Assembly (NCBI GenBank): GCA_963691705.1
Contig: OY829539.1
Span: 44,029,656-44,093,655, forward strand
Reading direction: 5' to 3'
DNA from: Viola odorata
Lineage: Eukaryota; Streptophyta; Magnoliopsida; Malpighiales; Violaceae
Length of the DNA: 64,000 nt
Shown one piece after another: positions 1 through 9,928 of the stretch (position 1 is the stretch's first letter; the number at the start of each line of letters is the position of its first letter). The translations under genes and the position numbers were made by a program. The notes under the pieces are model-generated. The model was not told the origin of the DNA. It saw only the letters and a program-made list of their open reading frames with translations, and made no database searches.

Positions 1-454
1 TGTCGTCAACATATGCTTCCACATTTCTCCCTATCTGTTCCTCAAAAATCTTATTTGCCATTCGCTGAAACGTGGCCCCCGCGTTCTTTAGTCCAAATGG
101 CATCGCTGTGTAGCAATACGTGGCTTTAGGAGTAAGGAAGGCGGTCTTCTCCTCATCCTCTAGGGCCATAGGGATTTGATGATATCCGGAATTGGCGTCC
201 AATGAGCTTAGATATGCGTACCCAGCAGTTTGATCAACCAACTGATCTATGCGAGGAAGCGGGTAGCAATCCTTAGGACAAGCATCGTTCAAATCAGTGA
301 AGTCAATGCACATACGCCAGTCTCCATTTGGTTTAGGAACAAGAACCGGGTTGGCTAACCAAGTGGGATATTGTACTTCGCGAATGGAACCCGCGTCAAG
401 GAGCTTCACAACCTCCTTTTCCACAGCCGACGCTTTTTCGGTGGAGAACGCCCG
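1..454 (-). pseudogene. Reverse transcriptase domain of the Tat-like element (N-terminal part)
   Basis: Read on the minus strand, this stretch continues the frame of the gag-protease ORF past an in-frame TGA at 457-455. It gives a clear plant gypsy RT: a segment reading WRMCIDFTDLNDACPKD, then SSLDANSGYHQIPM, then MPFGLKNAGATFQRM, and finally an AYVDD motif at the window edge. YVDD is the RT catalytic site. The domain itself is open. The TGA just upstream would separate it from gag-protease unless it is read through, so this copy probably cannot make the full polyprotein. The remaining RT, RNase H and integrase must lie to the left of the window. Confidence 0.85.
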
Positions 455-3049
455 TCATTTTTGCTGAACTGACTTGGCGTTAGGGTCAACGTTAAGCCTG
501 TGCTCGGCTATTTCTCGGGATATACCTGGCATATCGGCGGGTTCCCATGCGAAATTTCCTTGGCATTTGTTCAGCAGCCGTGCCAGTTGAAGATTTTCCG
601 CTGGGCTGAGCTTATCGCTGACCAGGAAGCTGGCTCCCTCTTTGCCTATCACTGATACGGGCACCATCTTGTCAAGGGGTTGAGCGCGTTTTTCATCACC
701 CTGCTCGTAGGGGTCTACAGCTATACACACGTATCTATCGCAACTCGTCCGAGTCATGAGCGAATAGCATTCTGCCGCCAGTTTCTGATCACCTTTTATC
801 GATACCACCCCGTCCCAGGAGGGGTATTTCATCTTTAGATGTTTTTGTGATATCGCCGCTCCAAAGCGATTGAGGAAAGGCCGTCCGAGTATGACGTTAT
901 AGGGCAGATTCAGATCCACAACAAGGAACAACAAATTCTCTGACCGTTTGTAAGTGTCTTCTCGGAAGTATACGGGTAGGGTGATTACTCCCGTAACAGG
1001 GATAGGGGTCCCATCCACTCCGACTATGGGTCTCTTACTAGGCGTTAACTCATCGTGGGGGCGTTTCATGAGGTTGTAAGCTTCCAGCGAAAAAAGGTTC
1101 ACGGCACTCCCGTTGTCCACAAGAGTCCTTCTTATACCATGACTGGCGATGACAGGTGTGACTACCAAGGCGTCATTATGGGGATAGATAACGCCTTTCT
1201 CATCCTCTTCTGAAAAGGATAAGATCATGCGATCAAGTATGTCTATTGCTCCACCTTTCTTTGTCACGCCGTCTCGCGTACGCTTTTCCCCTTTCGCCAC
1301 CATCGACTGTTCTGATTCATCTGTGTAGGGGATCCCTCCTGCTATGATATTGATTATGGGGATGTCGTCGTCATCTATCGCGAAGGTTTCCACACCCTTT
1401 CCTTTGGGAGCGTTATCCGGCTGTGGGACTGGAGGGGGCCTTGGTCGTTCGTCTGCCGCTCTTCTTATCGGATTGTTTCGGGCATCTTCCCTTACTTGAG
1501 TCACAAATTCTCCCAGATATCCTTCCTCCACCAAGCGTTCTATCGCCCACCTTAATTCTCTGCAAGCCTCTGTGGAATGTCCTCTGGCTTTGTGGAATTT
1601 ACAGTAAGCGTTTTCTCTCCTGCCTAAAAGCACTCCAGGTTTCGTGGGTGCCGGATAACGGATAGGAAGATCTCGCTGTTCCGCTATCGCCAATATCTCC
1701 GCTCTTGGTACATTCAAGGAGGGAAAATCCGGATCATACGCCCGATTTTTGTTAGCGTTCCCTTGACGCTGACGAGGGGAACTACCTTGTCTTCCTTTCG
1801 AGGAATTTCCTTTTTGCTTATCGTAGGTCTTTGGGATGTAATCTTTCCGTCGAGCGTAATCATCAGTGTAATGATCGTCAACCAGAGGATTTGCGGGAGC
1901 GGCAGGGATGCGAGGTGCCCTAGGCGGCATATCAAATGTTCTATTTCTATTTTCTTCTTCTTCCATTTTCGCATAATTATGGGCTTTAAGTCTTAGTGCG
2001 TCCAAGGATATTGGAGGATCCACCATCAATGCATCTTTCAGTTTTCCATAATGGCAGTTTCTTTTCAGAACTTCTATGGCGAAATCAACGGTAACGCCCG
2101 GCGTTAATGACATTTCCAGATCGAATCGGCTAAGAAATTCTTTCAATGTCTCTTGGGGCTTCCGCTGTATGTCAAATAACGCTGCGGCAGATTTCCGAAT
2201 TGGAATTGCTGTACTAAATCTGCTCCGAAATTTGGATTCCAGCTGTGCGAAATTACTAATGGATCCGCCAGGAAGACCTTCAAACCAAAGACGAGCAACT
2301 CCCGATAAGGTCATAACAAATATCTGACATAAAGTCGCATCACTGTGAGTTTGAAACTGGACGAAATCCTTCACTTTGTTGATGTGCGAAATAGGATCTT
2401 TAGTACCATCATAAGTATCAGCGGGAAGCTTCACTCGCCTGCTGACCCTGTGACGTCTTACACGACGACTGAAAGGGTGACCTGAGGTATCATCAAGAAT
2501 CTCACGCGCATGACGTGGGGGAGATATGTCTCCTTGTCGCCCTCCTTCCCTTGGTTCAGGTATATGATGTCGCCTGGGAGACCGACTGCGACTCCTGGGA
2601 GAACGACTTTGATTTCTTCTGCTACTAGATCTTTCACTGTACACGGGAGATAAACTCCTGTTTGTTCCTTCCCTCCGTCCGGCCCAATGGTTCCTTAACG
2701 CCTCAAGCTGCCTGTCTTCCTGCAGAAGAAGTCTTTGCGGCATTTGCGGTACATAAGCCTCTACTCCTCCTTGAGTGAGCTGTACGCGACCAACCGAGGG
2801 ATTTCCTGCGGATAAAGGCACTTGGGGGTTCTCTGGAAACAACGGGGGCAGAGGTCGATCAGCAACAATAGATGATGTGAACAAGACGCGAGGAGGAACG
2901 CTAGATCCAGAAGCACCGGGCGTGACTCTAGTGGCCATTTCAGTCAAATATTCCAGGCGGGAACGAAGGGCCGCTATTTCCATAGCAAAAGGATTTTCAT
3001 TGTTAAGCACAGATCCTTCCAAAAGAGGGGTATAAAGATCAGATCCCAC
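455..3049 (-). CDS. Gag-protease polyprotein of the Tat-like gypsy element
   Basis: The ORF is 864 residues. It holds an N-terminal region, a Ser-Arg-rich stretch at about residues 130-165 (SRSPRSRSRSPRR), a retrotransposon gag capsid domain at about 210-350 (LPADTYDGTKDPISHINKVK, WFEGLPGGSI), a CHHC knuckle at about 480-495 (CKFHKARGHSTEAC) and a retropepsin domain with a VDNGSAVNLF active site near residue 643 and LGRPFLNRFG further on. Gag would form the cytoplasmic particle and the protease would process it. The start at 3049 is the first Met of the frame, shortly downstream of the primer-binding-like site. The frame ends at a TGA where homologous elements continue into RT, so the ORF is a truncated gag-pro-pol. 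The RS-rich stretch is unusual for gag. Confidence 0.85.
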   Translation of the reverse strand: MGSDLYTPLLEGSVLNNENPFAMEIAALRSRLEYLTEMATRVTPGASGSSVPPRVLFTSSIVADRPLPPLFPENPQVPLSAGNPSVGRVQLTQGGVEAYVPQMPQRLLLQEDRQLEALRNHWAGRREGTNRSLSPVYSERSSSRRNQSRSPRSRSRSPRRHHIPEPREGGRQGDISPPRHAREILDDTSGHPFSRRVRRHRVSRRVKLPADTYDGTKDPISHINKVKDFVQFQTHSDATLCQIFVMTLSGVARLWFEGLPGGSISNFAQLESKFRSRFSTAIPIRKSAAALFDIQRKPQETLKEFLSRFDLEMSLTPGVTVDFAIEVLKRNCHYGKLKDALMVDPPISLDALRLKAHNYAKMEEEENRNRTFDMPPRAPRIPAAPANPLVDDHYTDDYARRKDYIPKTYDKQKGNSSKGRQGSSPRQRQGNANKNRAYDPDFPSLNVPRAEILAIAEQRDLPIRYPAPTKPGVLLGRRENAYCKFHKARGHSTEACRELRWAIERLVEEGYLGEFVTQVREDARNNPIRRAADERPRPPPVPQPDNAPKGKGVETFAIDDDDIPIINIIAGGIPYTDESEQSMVAKGEKRTRDGVTKKGGAIDILDRMILSFSEEDEKGVIYPHNDALVVTPVIASHGIRRTLVDNGSAVNLFSLEAYNLMKRPHDELTPSKRPIVGVDGTPIPVTGVITLPVYFREDTYKRSENLLFLVVDLNLPYNVILGRPFLNRFGAAISQKHLKMKYPSWDGVVSIKGDQKLAAECYSLMTRTSCDRYVCIAVDPYEQGDEKRAQPLDKMVPVSVIGKEGASFLVSDKLSPAENLQLARLLNKCQGNFAWEPADMPGISREIAEHRLNVDPNAKSVQQK

Positions 3050-3308
3050 CGTCTGTGATGAAGAAATGACCGTCTGTGAGGAGATAGATCCTCCGGCGAT
3101 CCCGACCGAGAGGTCCAGAGGTCCCGAGATAGTCGATTACGTCGTCATAGAGAGGTCAGCAGTAGCAAAAGGAAATAACCGCCTGCGAGTTGAAAAAGGA
3201 ATACTAGAAAATGTAGTCCGGTCTTGCTCCGATCTGGCTGTCATAACCGTTCCGATCTCCCAACTAAACGGAGCTTGGCTATTAAGGACACTCACTTAAT
3301 ACACCAAA

Positions 3309-3327
3309 GCTCTCAATGAAAGCACCA
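3309..3327 (-). other. Primer-binding-like site of the Tat-like element
   Basis: On the minus strand the sequence TGGTGCTTTCATTGAGAGC lies three bases after a plausible LTR end (CTTATCA) and 260 bases before gag. Position and length fit a tRNA primer-binding site. I have not identified the tRNA. Confidence 0.55.
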
Positions 3328-3329
3328 TT

Positions 3330-3832
3330 TGATAAGATCCGAGATCTCTTCTGGTCGGAAACGGCTGCTGCAGCTAGTCGGAGGGGAAGCGATCGGCGTC
3401 GGAGATACCTGCAAAGCGTCGGAGGGGGACTCCGGCGTAGACACTCCGATGCTTAAGTTAGTTCGAGTTTTTAGAATGGTAGAGGTTCTCCAAGATGATC
3501 TCGATCTTACCTTCTGTTTGGAAAGATGGGGGAATTTATAGGCCAAAGTTGGCGATACCTGACAGCGATAAGGGTGCAGCGATAAGCATCGTCCGAAGTT
3601 ATCACCTCCAGCGATAATGGGTGAGCCATCGCGGGCGATAATCACATAAGGCCTATCAGGAGCGACATCCTCTTCGTTCCTCTAGGATGGGATGACGCCG
3701 TACGCGTAAAGATGCATGAGATCCCCCCCCGCTGAAGTCGACCATCCTAGGAAACTTCCGCCGGCCCGGGCGATAGGTTGGCTTTTCAGGGAAGCGTATA
3801 GAAACTCGTCAAGGATAGATGCCGTGGCTACA
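3330..3832 (-). repeat. Putative 5' LTR of the Tat-like element
   Basis: The span lies between the primer-binding-like site and unrelated flank. On the minus strand it would begin TGTAGCCACGG and end CTTATCA. A TATA-like CTATAAATTCC occurs at about 3541-3531 on the minus strand, placing transcription start near 3505 inside the LTR. The partner LTR is outside the window, so both ends are estimates. Confidence 0.5.
3534..3540 (-). promoter_or_regulatory. LTR TATA box
   Basis: TATAAAT on the minus strand in a CTATAAATTCC context, inside the putative LTR and about 490 bases upstream of gag. It is the expected core promoter of the retrotransposon. Confidence 0.5.
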
Positions 3833-4052
3833 ATATTGCCGTTAGGAGCATTCCAATTGTTATCACTTGATATAAGAGGAGAGTAGGAAGTCTAAGTAAA
3901 CCTGATTTCTATAACTTCCCTGCAAAACTAGTTTTAAATATGTTTGCATCAATGATCAACAATATCGAATTATCTCTACAGGGAATTTTCATCCTACTGT
4001 TTTAATTATTCATCCTACTGTTTTAAAACTCATCACCCTTTGTCTCTTTAAA

Positions 4053-4080
4053 CCCCCCCCCCCCCCCCCCCCCCCCCCCC
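4053..4080 (+). repeat. Poly-C homopolymer run (28 C)
   Basis: An uninterrupted run of 28 cytosines follows CTCTTTAAA. It sits between the Tat-like LTR and the Mutator-like transposase relic. Its length may be affected by sequencing or assembly. Confidence 0.9.
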
Positions 4081-4181
4081 TTCCCTTTTATTATTTTGTT
4101 CTATTCGATCATCACTAGAACACTAAGATTAATTCGACTATCCTTGAGGATCGAACCTCTCACTATTGTGGACAATATATT

Positions 4182-5122
4182 TTGTCATCTAGTATTAAAT
4201 TGTATTTTATTTTTGATGGATTCAACACCCCTCATGGGGATTACACAAAAGAGTACAAAAGGATTGTTGATTCTGCTAAAGAGTTAAGGATTGGCAACCT
4301 AGGATCAACTATGATTCTGGAGTTAAGTAGTCTATGTTTTAATGCATTGAAAAAGGGATTCTCTAAGGAATTGCCGACCTATGCTAGGGGTTTATGGCTA
4401 CTTCATCAAGGGGCTTTTTAAGCACCAACTACTTACTGTTGTTATTGGTAGAGATGCAAATGATCAGATGTATCCAGTGGTATGGGCACTTGTTGATGTT
4501 GCGAACCACTCAAATTGGATGTGGTTTATACGCCTATTGATTAAAGATCTAAACATTATGAAATATGGGGAAGGATGGACTTTTCAATCAGAGAAGCACC
4601 CTTGTTTATTCATTTATGCAAGATTTATTCTTTAATTATCTTATTTTAACTTCTGTTTCACATTTAATGGTTCATTTGGCAGTCAATCATTCACTCCATA
4701 AGGATGTTGATGCCTAAAGTTGAACACAAAAGATGTGCTAGGCATATTTTCTCTAAATGAAGGAAGCTTTTTGGATCAGAAGCATTCCAAGTTTTATTCT
4801 GGAGCATAGTGAAATCCACCACCATACCAAATTTTGAGGACAGCCTAGACTTATTGTATCAATAAGGTGATGATAGGCCAAAGTCAATTGATGAGATTTG
4901 AAGGTATCTCCAATAATCTGGTGTAAAACTGATGCGGTAGACAATAATATGTGTGAGTCATTCAATGAATTCATCATTGAAACCAGGCATACCTCTATTG
5001 TCTCAATGCTAGAAGAAATTAGGATGCTGATAATTACTAGGTTTGTTAAGAGGAGGTTGTTTGGTAATAAAAGATTCAGAGGAGAACTTGGACCAAAAAT
5101 CTAAGAAAAGGTTTTGGGCAAA
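4182..5122 (+). pseudogene. Mutator-like (MULE) transposase pseudogene, 5' part
   Basis: Translated pieces in shifting frames resemble the plant MULE transposase. They include an FDGF-type segment near 4206, then LLTVVIGRDANDQMYPVVWA at about 4435-4490, typical of the catalytic core, then GEGWTFQSEK near 4570. At 4910-5090 comes DAVDNNMCESFNEFI followed by ITRFVKRR, which matches the region after the core. Frameshifts and stops between the pieces show it is dead. The gene is cut at 5123 by the copia element and resumes at 7518. I could not find MULE terminal repeats, so the extent of the transposon itself is unknown. Confidence 0.75.
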
Positions 5123-5127
5123 GGTGA

Positions 5128-5358
5128 TGTTAGACAAATGGCATTTCAGTTACAACCTTGTCTCTATTTTTTAGCATAAGACTCTGTCAAAGTTTCTTTC
5201 CTATGTTTTTGCTATTATTGTTAAACCACTTCATGAGTGGCTTGTTAGTAGGAGAGTTGTTATGTTTTCCATGTATAAAAGTCAGTAGTTCATTGAATAA
5301 AAAATAGCTAGAAATTTTAACTTTTTTTCAATCTATTTCAAACATCTTTGATCTAACA
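5128..5358 (+). repeat. 5' LTR of copia element 1
   Basis: 231 bp, starting TGTTAGAC and ending TCTAACA, with a TATAAAAG box at 5274-5281. It matches the 3' LTR with several substitutions. Confidence 0.95.
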
Positions 5359-5359
5359 A

Positions 5360-5371
5360 TGGTAGCGGAGC
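5360..5371 (+). other. Primer-binding-like site of copia element 1
   Basis: TGGTAGCGGAGC begins two bases after the 5' LTR, where a tRNA primer-binding site is expected. It differs from the usual TGGTATCAGAGC complement of initiator tRNA-Met at three positions. Confidence 0.6.
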
Positions 5372-5447
5372 CCCAGTTGATCTTAGAGGGCCAAACCCAT
5401 TTTTAATTCCAAAACACCAAAACCATTTTCTAATCCTAAAAACACCA

Positions 5448-6146
5448 ATGGCATCCAGCAGCCAAATTTTAAATGCACCCATCATCTTCACTGGTGACAA
5501 TTATCATATCTGGTCAGTGAAGATGCAATCTTTTTTTGAAGCGTATGACCTTTGGGAATTCGTTTCTGAAGACAAACAAATCCCACTACGATCTGAAAAT
5601 CCAACTTTAAATCAGATCAAGTACAACAATGAAGAAAAGTCCAAGAAAGCAAAGGCCAAGTCTCTTCTTCAAAATGTTGTAGCAGAACATGTGTTTTATA
5701 GGATCATGGCTTGTAACACAGCAAAGGAGGCTTGGGACAAACTAAAAGAAGAGTATCAAGGCAGTGATCGAACACGTCAAATGAAGGTGCTGAATCTGAA
5801 AAGGGAGTTCGAGTCTCTACATATGCAAGAGAATGAAACGATTGGTAAGTATGCTGATCGAATTTCTATAATTGTTAACAATATTAGATTGCTTGGTGAA
5901 GATTTTGCAGACAAAAGGATTATGGAGAAGGTTCTCGTGACTCTTCTTGAGAGGTTTGAGTCCAAGATCTACTCTCTTGAAGAATCTAAGGATTTAAACA
6001 CAATCTTTTTAGGAGAGCTGATGAGTGCTCTCCAAGCACAAGAGCAAAGAAGGACCATGAGGCAGGAGAAGGTCACTGAAGGAGCCTTCTATATGCAAAG
6101 GCAAAATTCTGGTAAAGGAAGACAACAATCTAATAAAAAAGAATAA
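5448..6146 (+). CDS. Copia element 1 gag (UBN2-type)
   Basis: 232 residues, open throughout. The N-terminus (FTGDNYHIWSVKMQSFFEAY) and the middle (AKEAWDKLKEEYQGSDRTRQ, then LKREFESLHMQENETIGKYA) match the copia gag family annotated as UBN2. Gag would form the virus-like particle. The start is the first Met after the primer-binding-like site. The frame stops at 6146, but zinc-knuckle coding continues beyond it in another frame (see next feature), so this gag lacks its C-terminal nucleic-acid-binding part. Confidence 0.85.
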   Translation: MASSSQILNAPIIFTGDNYHIWSVKMQSFFEAYDLWEFVSEDKQIPLRSENPTLNQIKYNNEEKSKKAKAKSLLQNVVAEHVFYRIMACNTAKEAWDKLKEEYQGSDRTRQMKVLNLKREFESLHMQENETIGKYADRISIIVNNIRLLGEDFADKRIMEKVLVTLLERFESKIYSLEESKDLNTIFLGELMSALQAQEQRRTMRQEKVTEGAFYMQRQNSGKGRQQSNKKE

Positions 6147-7268
6147 GGTTGTGAATGGTAGTGATAAGAAGTCATTCCCTCCCTGCAAACATTGCAAAAA
6201 GACAACACATCTTGAGAAGTATTGCTGGTAGAGAATTGATGTTGTATGTGGAAACTGTAAGCAGTCAGGGCATATATCCAAGGTATGTAAGTCCAAATAT
6301 AAAGCTTCCAAGCATGCACAGCTGGTTGAAGTTGCTGATGTATAGGAGGAGCAACTCTTTGTAGCTTCGTGTTTTTCAGCAAATAATTCCGATGATAATT
6401 GGTTGGTTGATAGCGGTTGCACACATCATTTGTGAAAAGAGGCTGACATGTTCAGGGATCTTGATGGCACGTTCAAATCAAGAGTAAAGGTGGGGAATGG
6501 AGAGTTCTTGAATGTCGAAGGAAGAGGTTCAGTTGTTGTATCAACAACCTCAGGTATCAAAATCATTCCAGATGTTCTTTATACTCCTGACATTAGCCAA
6601 AATCTGTTGAGTGTTGGACAGATGCTTGAGAAGAATTACTCGCTGCATTTTAAGGATCGAAAATGCACAATTTTTTATCCTTCTGGTAAAGAACTATTCA
6701 GCATGAAGATGAAAAATAGATCTTTTGCAGCTGATTGGGAAAAGTGACTGAGCATGCTTATACTAGTGCCTCACAGACAGTTACAAACTTGTGGTACAAA
6801 AGGCTTGGTCACGTCAATCATAGAAGCATTGTAGAGATGAACAAGAAGAATTTGGTGGGAGATTTACCCGAAATCTCATATGATACTCAAGTTTATGAGA
6901 TCTATCAACGGGGTAAGCAAACAAAGCTGTCATTTCAAACAAATCAAGCATGGAGGGCCAATCAAAAACTTCAGCTTATTCACACTGATGTGTGTGGCCC
7001 AATGAAAACAGAATCGTTGAATGGTATTGAACATCAACTGACTCTACCCTACACACCACAACAAAACGGCGGGTCTGAAAGGAAGAACAAGACTGTTATG
7101 GAGATGGATCGGTGTCTTCTGATTGAGAAGGAGATGCCAAACCAGTTCTGCCCAGAAGTTTGGAATGAAGATCAACTAGCAGACATTTTCATCAAGTCAT
7201 TACCAAAGGAAAGGTTTGAAGACTTGAAACAAAGAATTGGTGTTTGTCACCGAAATGCCAAGGAGGAG
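6147..7268 (+). pseudogene. Degenerate pol of copia element 1 (knuckles, protease, integrase pieces)
   Basis: After gag come two CCHC-like knuckles (CKHCKKTTHLEKYC near 6183 and CGNCKQSGHISKVC near 6250), separated by a stop. A protease start (NWLVDSGCTHH near 6400) is followed at once by a stop. The frame 6448-6747 continues the protease (PDVLYTPDISQNLLSVGQML). 6735-7274 encodes the pre-integrase region (LWYKRLGHVNHRSI, LIHTDVCGPMKTESLNG), which jumps to HQLTLPYTPQQNGGSERKNK and then to DQLADIFIKSLPKERFEDLK, normally the end of RNase H. Two internal deletions have therefore removed the integrase core, RT and most of RNase H. A purine-rich AAGGAGGAG tract lies against the 3' LTR. Confidence 0.85.
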
Positions 7269-7517
7269 TGTTAGACAAATAGCATTTCAGTTACAACCTT
7301 ATTTCTATTTTTTAGCATAAGACTGTCAAAGTTTGTTTCCTATGTTTTTGCTATTATTGTTAAACCACTTCATGAGTGGCTAGTTAGTAGGATGAGTGGT
7401 TAGTTAGTAGGAGAGTTGTTATGTTTTCCATGTATAAAAGTCAGTAGTTCATTGAATAAAAAATAGCTGGAAATTTTTACCTTTTTTCAATCTATTTCAA
7501 ACATCTTTGATCTAACA
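7269..7517 (+). repeat. 3' LTR of copia element 1
   Basis: 249 bp, beginning TGTTAGAC and ending TCTAACA. It is 18 bp longer than the 5' LTR because a segment of about 20 bp around GTTAGTAGGATGAGTGG is duplicated in tandem near 7375-7415 and 2 bp are missing elsewhere. Confidence 0.95.
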
Positions 7518-7950
7518 GGTGATAGTGGGTGGGAAGTAGTTAAAGGGCCTACTAAATATATTGTCAAGTTTGAAGAGAGGAAGTGCACTTGTAGCTTAAT
7601 AGACCTACTGGATTGGCACATCAGGACCATCTATTCCTCTTAGGTTGCAGCAAACTTTCCATTCATCAAGCACACTCCTTCAATCCTTAAATGCCAAGAC
7701 ATCACAAACTACTAGGTGGTATGGAGGATTCCTACCTAATGCTCAAACATCTGCTAGTGGTATCAATGCTCAAAGTGGATAGAATGCTGGAGCAGATGAG
7801 CAGAAGAGGAAGAGGGGTAGACCTAAGGGTTCTAAGAATAAGACTCATGGAATTGCTTGAAACAATTGATGTCACAAGTGTCCTTTTGCTTTTATGCCAG
7901 ACTTTTGGTTGCGTTAATGTAGTTTGTAATTTGGAAATACCAGCTTTGTA
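7518..7950 (+). pseudogene. MULE transposase pseudogene, 3' part (SWIM zinc finger and AT-hook)
   Basis: Directly after the copia target duplication the reading resumes as GDSGWEVVKGPTKYIVKFEE, then RKCTCS, the start of a SWIM zinc finger (CxCx..CxH) found at the C-terminus of MULE transposases. Further on, near 7800-7855, one frame reads KRKRGRPKGSKNK, an AT-hook-like basic motif usual at the MULE C-terminus. The histidine part of the SWIM motif is recognisable (DWHI) but stops follow. With 4182-5122 this forms one transposase gene split by the copia insertion. Confidence 0.7.
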
Positions 7951-8199
7951 GGCTTATTGTTTTGTGTTGTTGACTTTGTTGCCAAATACTAATGAATTGC
8001 TTGTTCTTTGTTGTTGACATTTGTATGTATAGCCATAATTTGGCTAGAATTTGGCAATTTCAATTAGATTTTTCTTTTGTTTACAGATTATGTCAAATGA
8101 TTCAATTATGCTATGTTTTAAGTAGCATGTTATGCTCTGTTTCATATGCTCATTTTCCCAAAATTATTTGCTCTATTTTTTAGGCTCATTGTATGCAAA

Positions 8200-8500
8200 T
8201 ACTAATTGAACAATTAACATAAAAGATATAATTTATTAGCATACAACTTACATTCATATGGATTTAAACAGAAAGCTACAATTACACCAACAACAACTAT
8301 CAAAACAGACATAAGCACCCCAAATTTAGTACCCCTTATATAGGCAGCTTCCTTTTCTTGCCTACGCTTTGCTACTTCGAGTTGTCAACTTGCAATCTCA
8401 GCTATCTTCCTTACCTATGCATTACTAAGGCAAGAAACCTCATTCTTCAGTTGATTAACAACATTTTTCAGCTCCTCTTTACTATTAAGCTGATAAGGTG
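8200..8500 (-). pseudogene. Relic of a coiled-coil plus membrane-anchor protein gene
   Basis: On the minus strand one frame reads SKEELKNVVNQLKNEVSCLS, then VRKIAEIAS, QLEVAKRRQEKEAAYIRG and a hydrophobic stretch FGVLMSVLIVVVGVIVAFCL. A heptad-like coiled coil is thus followed by one membrane segment. Two in-frame stops (TAG and TGA) break it. This layout resembles the C-terminus of small plant proteins with a GRF-type zinc finger, coiled coil and tail anchor. No zinc finger is visible upstream, so the family is a guess. Its nearness to the MULE relic suggests it may be fragment-captured or simply old. Confidence 0.4.
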
Positions 8501-9058
8501 GCTGGATGTTTTCTTTTATTAAGATAAGTAGAAAGGTTAGCCAAGTGGCAAACTAGGTTACAACAATGTCCATCCCAATAGGGTTTTCATCCTCCTAATG
8601 TCCTCCAGGTCTGTCTAGATAGGGACCGTTTGTAATTTTCTTAATTCTTCTATGAAATTTCTGTGTTTAAAAAAAAGTAGGACAGTTGTTTAAATTTGAG
8701 ATCTCTCACTTTGCATTCACGTGTGATAAAAAAGAAGAAACAAATTTCACATAGTATAGAGCATTAGTTGGTAATGACAGAGCAATTAGATTAAAAGTTT
8801 CCTTGAAAATTAAGTAACAAGAATAAAAAGAATAAATGGAAAATCTATGCAAAATCATAATTATCACCAAAAGGAAAACACGATCAGTTACAACAATTTG
8901 TATATTAACCGAAATTCAGCGACAAGTATTAGTTGGGTGACAAATTTAGGTAATAGTATAATAGTCGGGTGCAAATTTTGGGATACATGTAGTTTGGTGT
9001 AAAAAATTGTTCTTTGGAAGATAGTTGGAATGCCAAAACGCTTGTACCCAAAATAATA
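8501..9058. other. Non-coding AT-rich stretch
   Basis: I see no coding potential, RNA gene or clear repeat between the relic gene and the MITE at 9059. Confidence 0.5.
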
Positions 9059-9335
9059 CTCCTTCCGTTTTTTTTAATTGTCGTTTTTTCAGTTTTCACG
9101 ATAACCAACACAATTATTATATAATTTTTTACTAAATTATCCTTATTAATTATAAACCATTCTTTTTTTAATTTTCCTCCAAAAAGTAGTTGATTTAAAA
9201 TTATTTAGAGTTAATTTTGTCATTAATTAGAAAAAGTGATTTTAAAAATATAAATAATATTTTGAAAATCGAAAAGCAATAATTAAATAAGTAAAAAAAA
9301 ATTTAAAAGTGACAATAAAAAAAAAACAGAGGCAG
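9059..9335. mobile_element. Stowaway-like MITE
   Basis: 277 bp between TA dinucleotides (9057-9058 and 9336-9337). The left end reads CTCCTTCCGTTTTTTTTAAT and the right end is its imperfect inverse (CTGCCTCTGTTTTTTTTTTA on the other strand); the inner bases continue the match as TTGTCGTTTT against TTGTCACTTTT. The CTCC(T/C)TCCG-like ends and TA duplication are the mark of Stowaway (Tc1/mariner-type) MITEs. It has no coding capacity. Confidence 0.7.
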
Positions 9336-9928
9336 TATTAGAAGTATGCAGAGAAAGGAACAATGGAGTAAAAAATAAAACAAAAATCATGGACGGTGGT
9401 TGAGACTTCATAAAATTGGCATTTCTTGGTAAGAAAAAGAAACAGTATAATACTGCAAGACATTTTGGTTTTATATTTTTATTCGAAATATATGATGTTG
9501 GGTCTTTCACAATGTATTTGTTGGAGCTGTTTATCATTATACCCTTACTTTCTGAAGCTTTGAACACAATTTGCAGCTAATTTTGGTTGGTAAATTCAAA
9601 AACCAATTAAGGGTAGAATTGTAAAAAAAAAAACTTTAAAATCACCTCTCTAATTATTATCTTAATACTCATACTGAATTTTAAAATATCATCTATTTGA
9701 GTTCGAACAGAGTAATAAAAGGAGAAACCATTGCCATAAAGAATTTATAGGTACTGCTGCCATAAGAGCTGTAATTAATTGCTTTAAAAGAAAAAGGTAA
9801 AGTAATTAATTGGAAGTCTGTATATGGTCATGCATCCTCCGCCGTTTTAGAATGAATTCTTTTGAATATAACAGACAATTGCAGCGTGCATTAAACTTGA
9901 AGAACTGTCTTTTGCAATTGAGTTTTGA
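9336..9928. other. Non-coding AT-rich stretch upstream of a small ORF
   Basis: No gene or clear repeat seen. It could include the promoter of the small ORF at 9929. Confidence 0.4.

Larger units (their letters stand above)
1..3832 (-). mobile_element. Ty3/gypsy (Tat-like) LTR retrotransposon, 5' part, cut by window edge
   Basis: The element reads on the minus strand. From its 5' end it shows a putative LTR (3832-3330), a primer-binding-like site, a long gag-protease ORF (3049-455) and the start of reverse transcriptase (454-1), which runs off the left edge. The order gag, protease, RT is that of a Ty3/gypsy element. A CHHC-type knuckle in gag and the style of the RT region suggest the Tat lineage; that placement is inference. 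The 3' LTR and the target-site duplication lie outside the window, so the outer LTR boundary is uncertain. Confidence 0.85.
5128..7517 (+). mobile_element. Ty1/copia LTR retrotransposon, internally deleted, nested in MULE relic
   Basis: It is bounded by LTRs TGTTAGAC...TCTAACA (5128-5358 and 7269-7517) and flanked by a perfect 5-bp target duplication GGTGA (5123-5127 and 7518-7522). Inside are a primer-binding-like site, an intact gag, a broken protease and pieces of integrase. The core of integrase, all of reverse transcriptase and most of RNase H are missing. At about 2.4 kb it is half the usual copia length and cannot move on its own. Confidence 0.95.
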
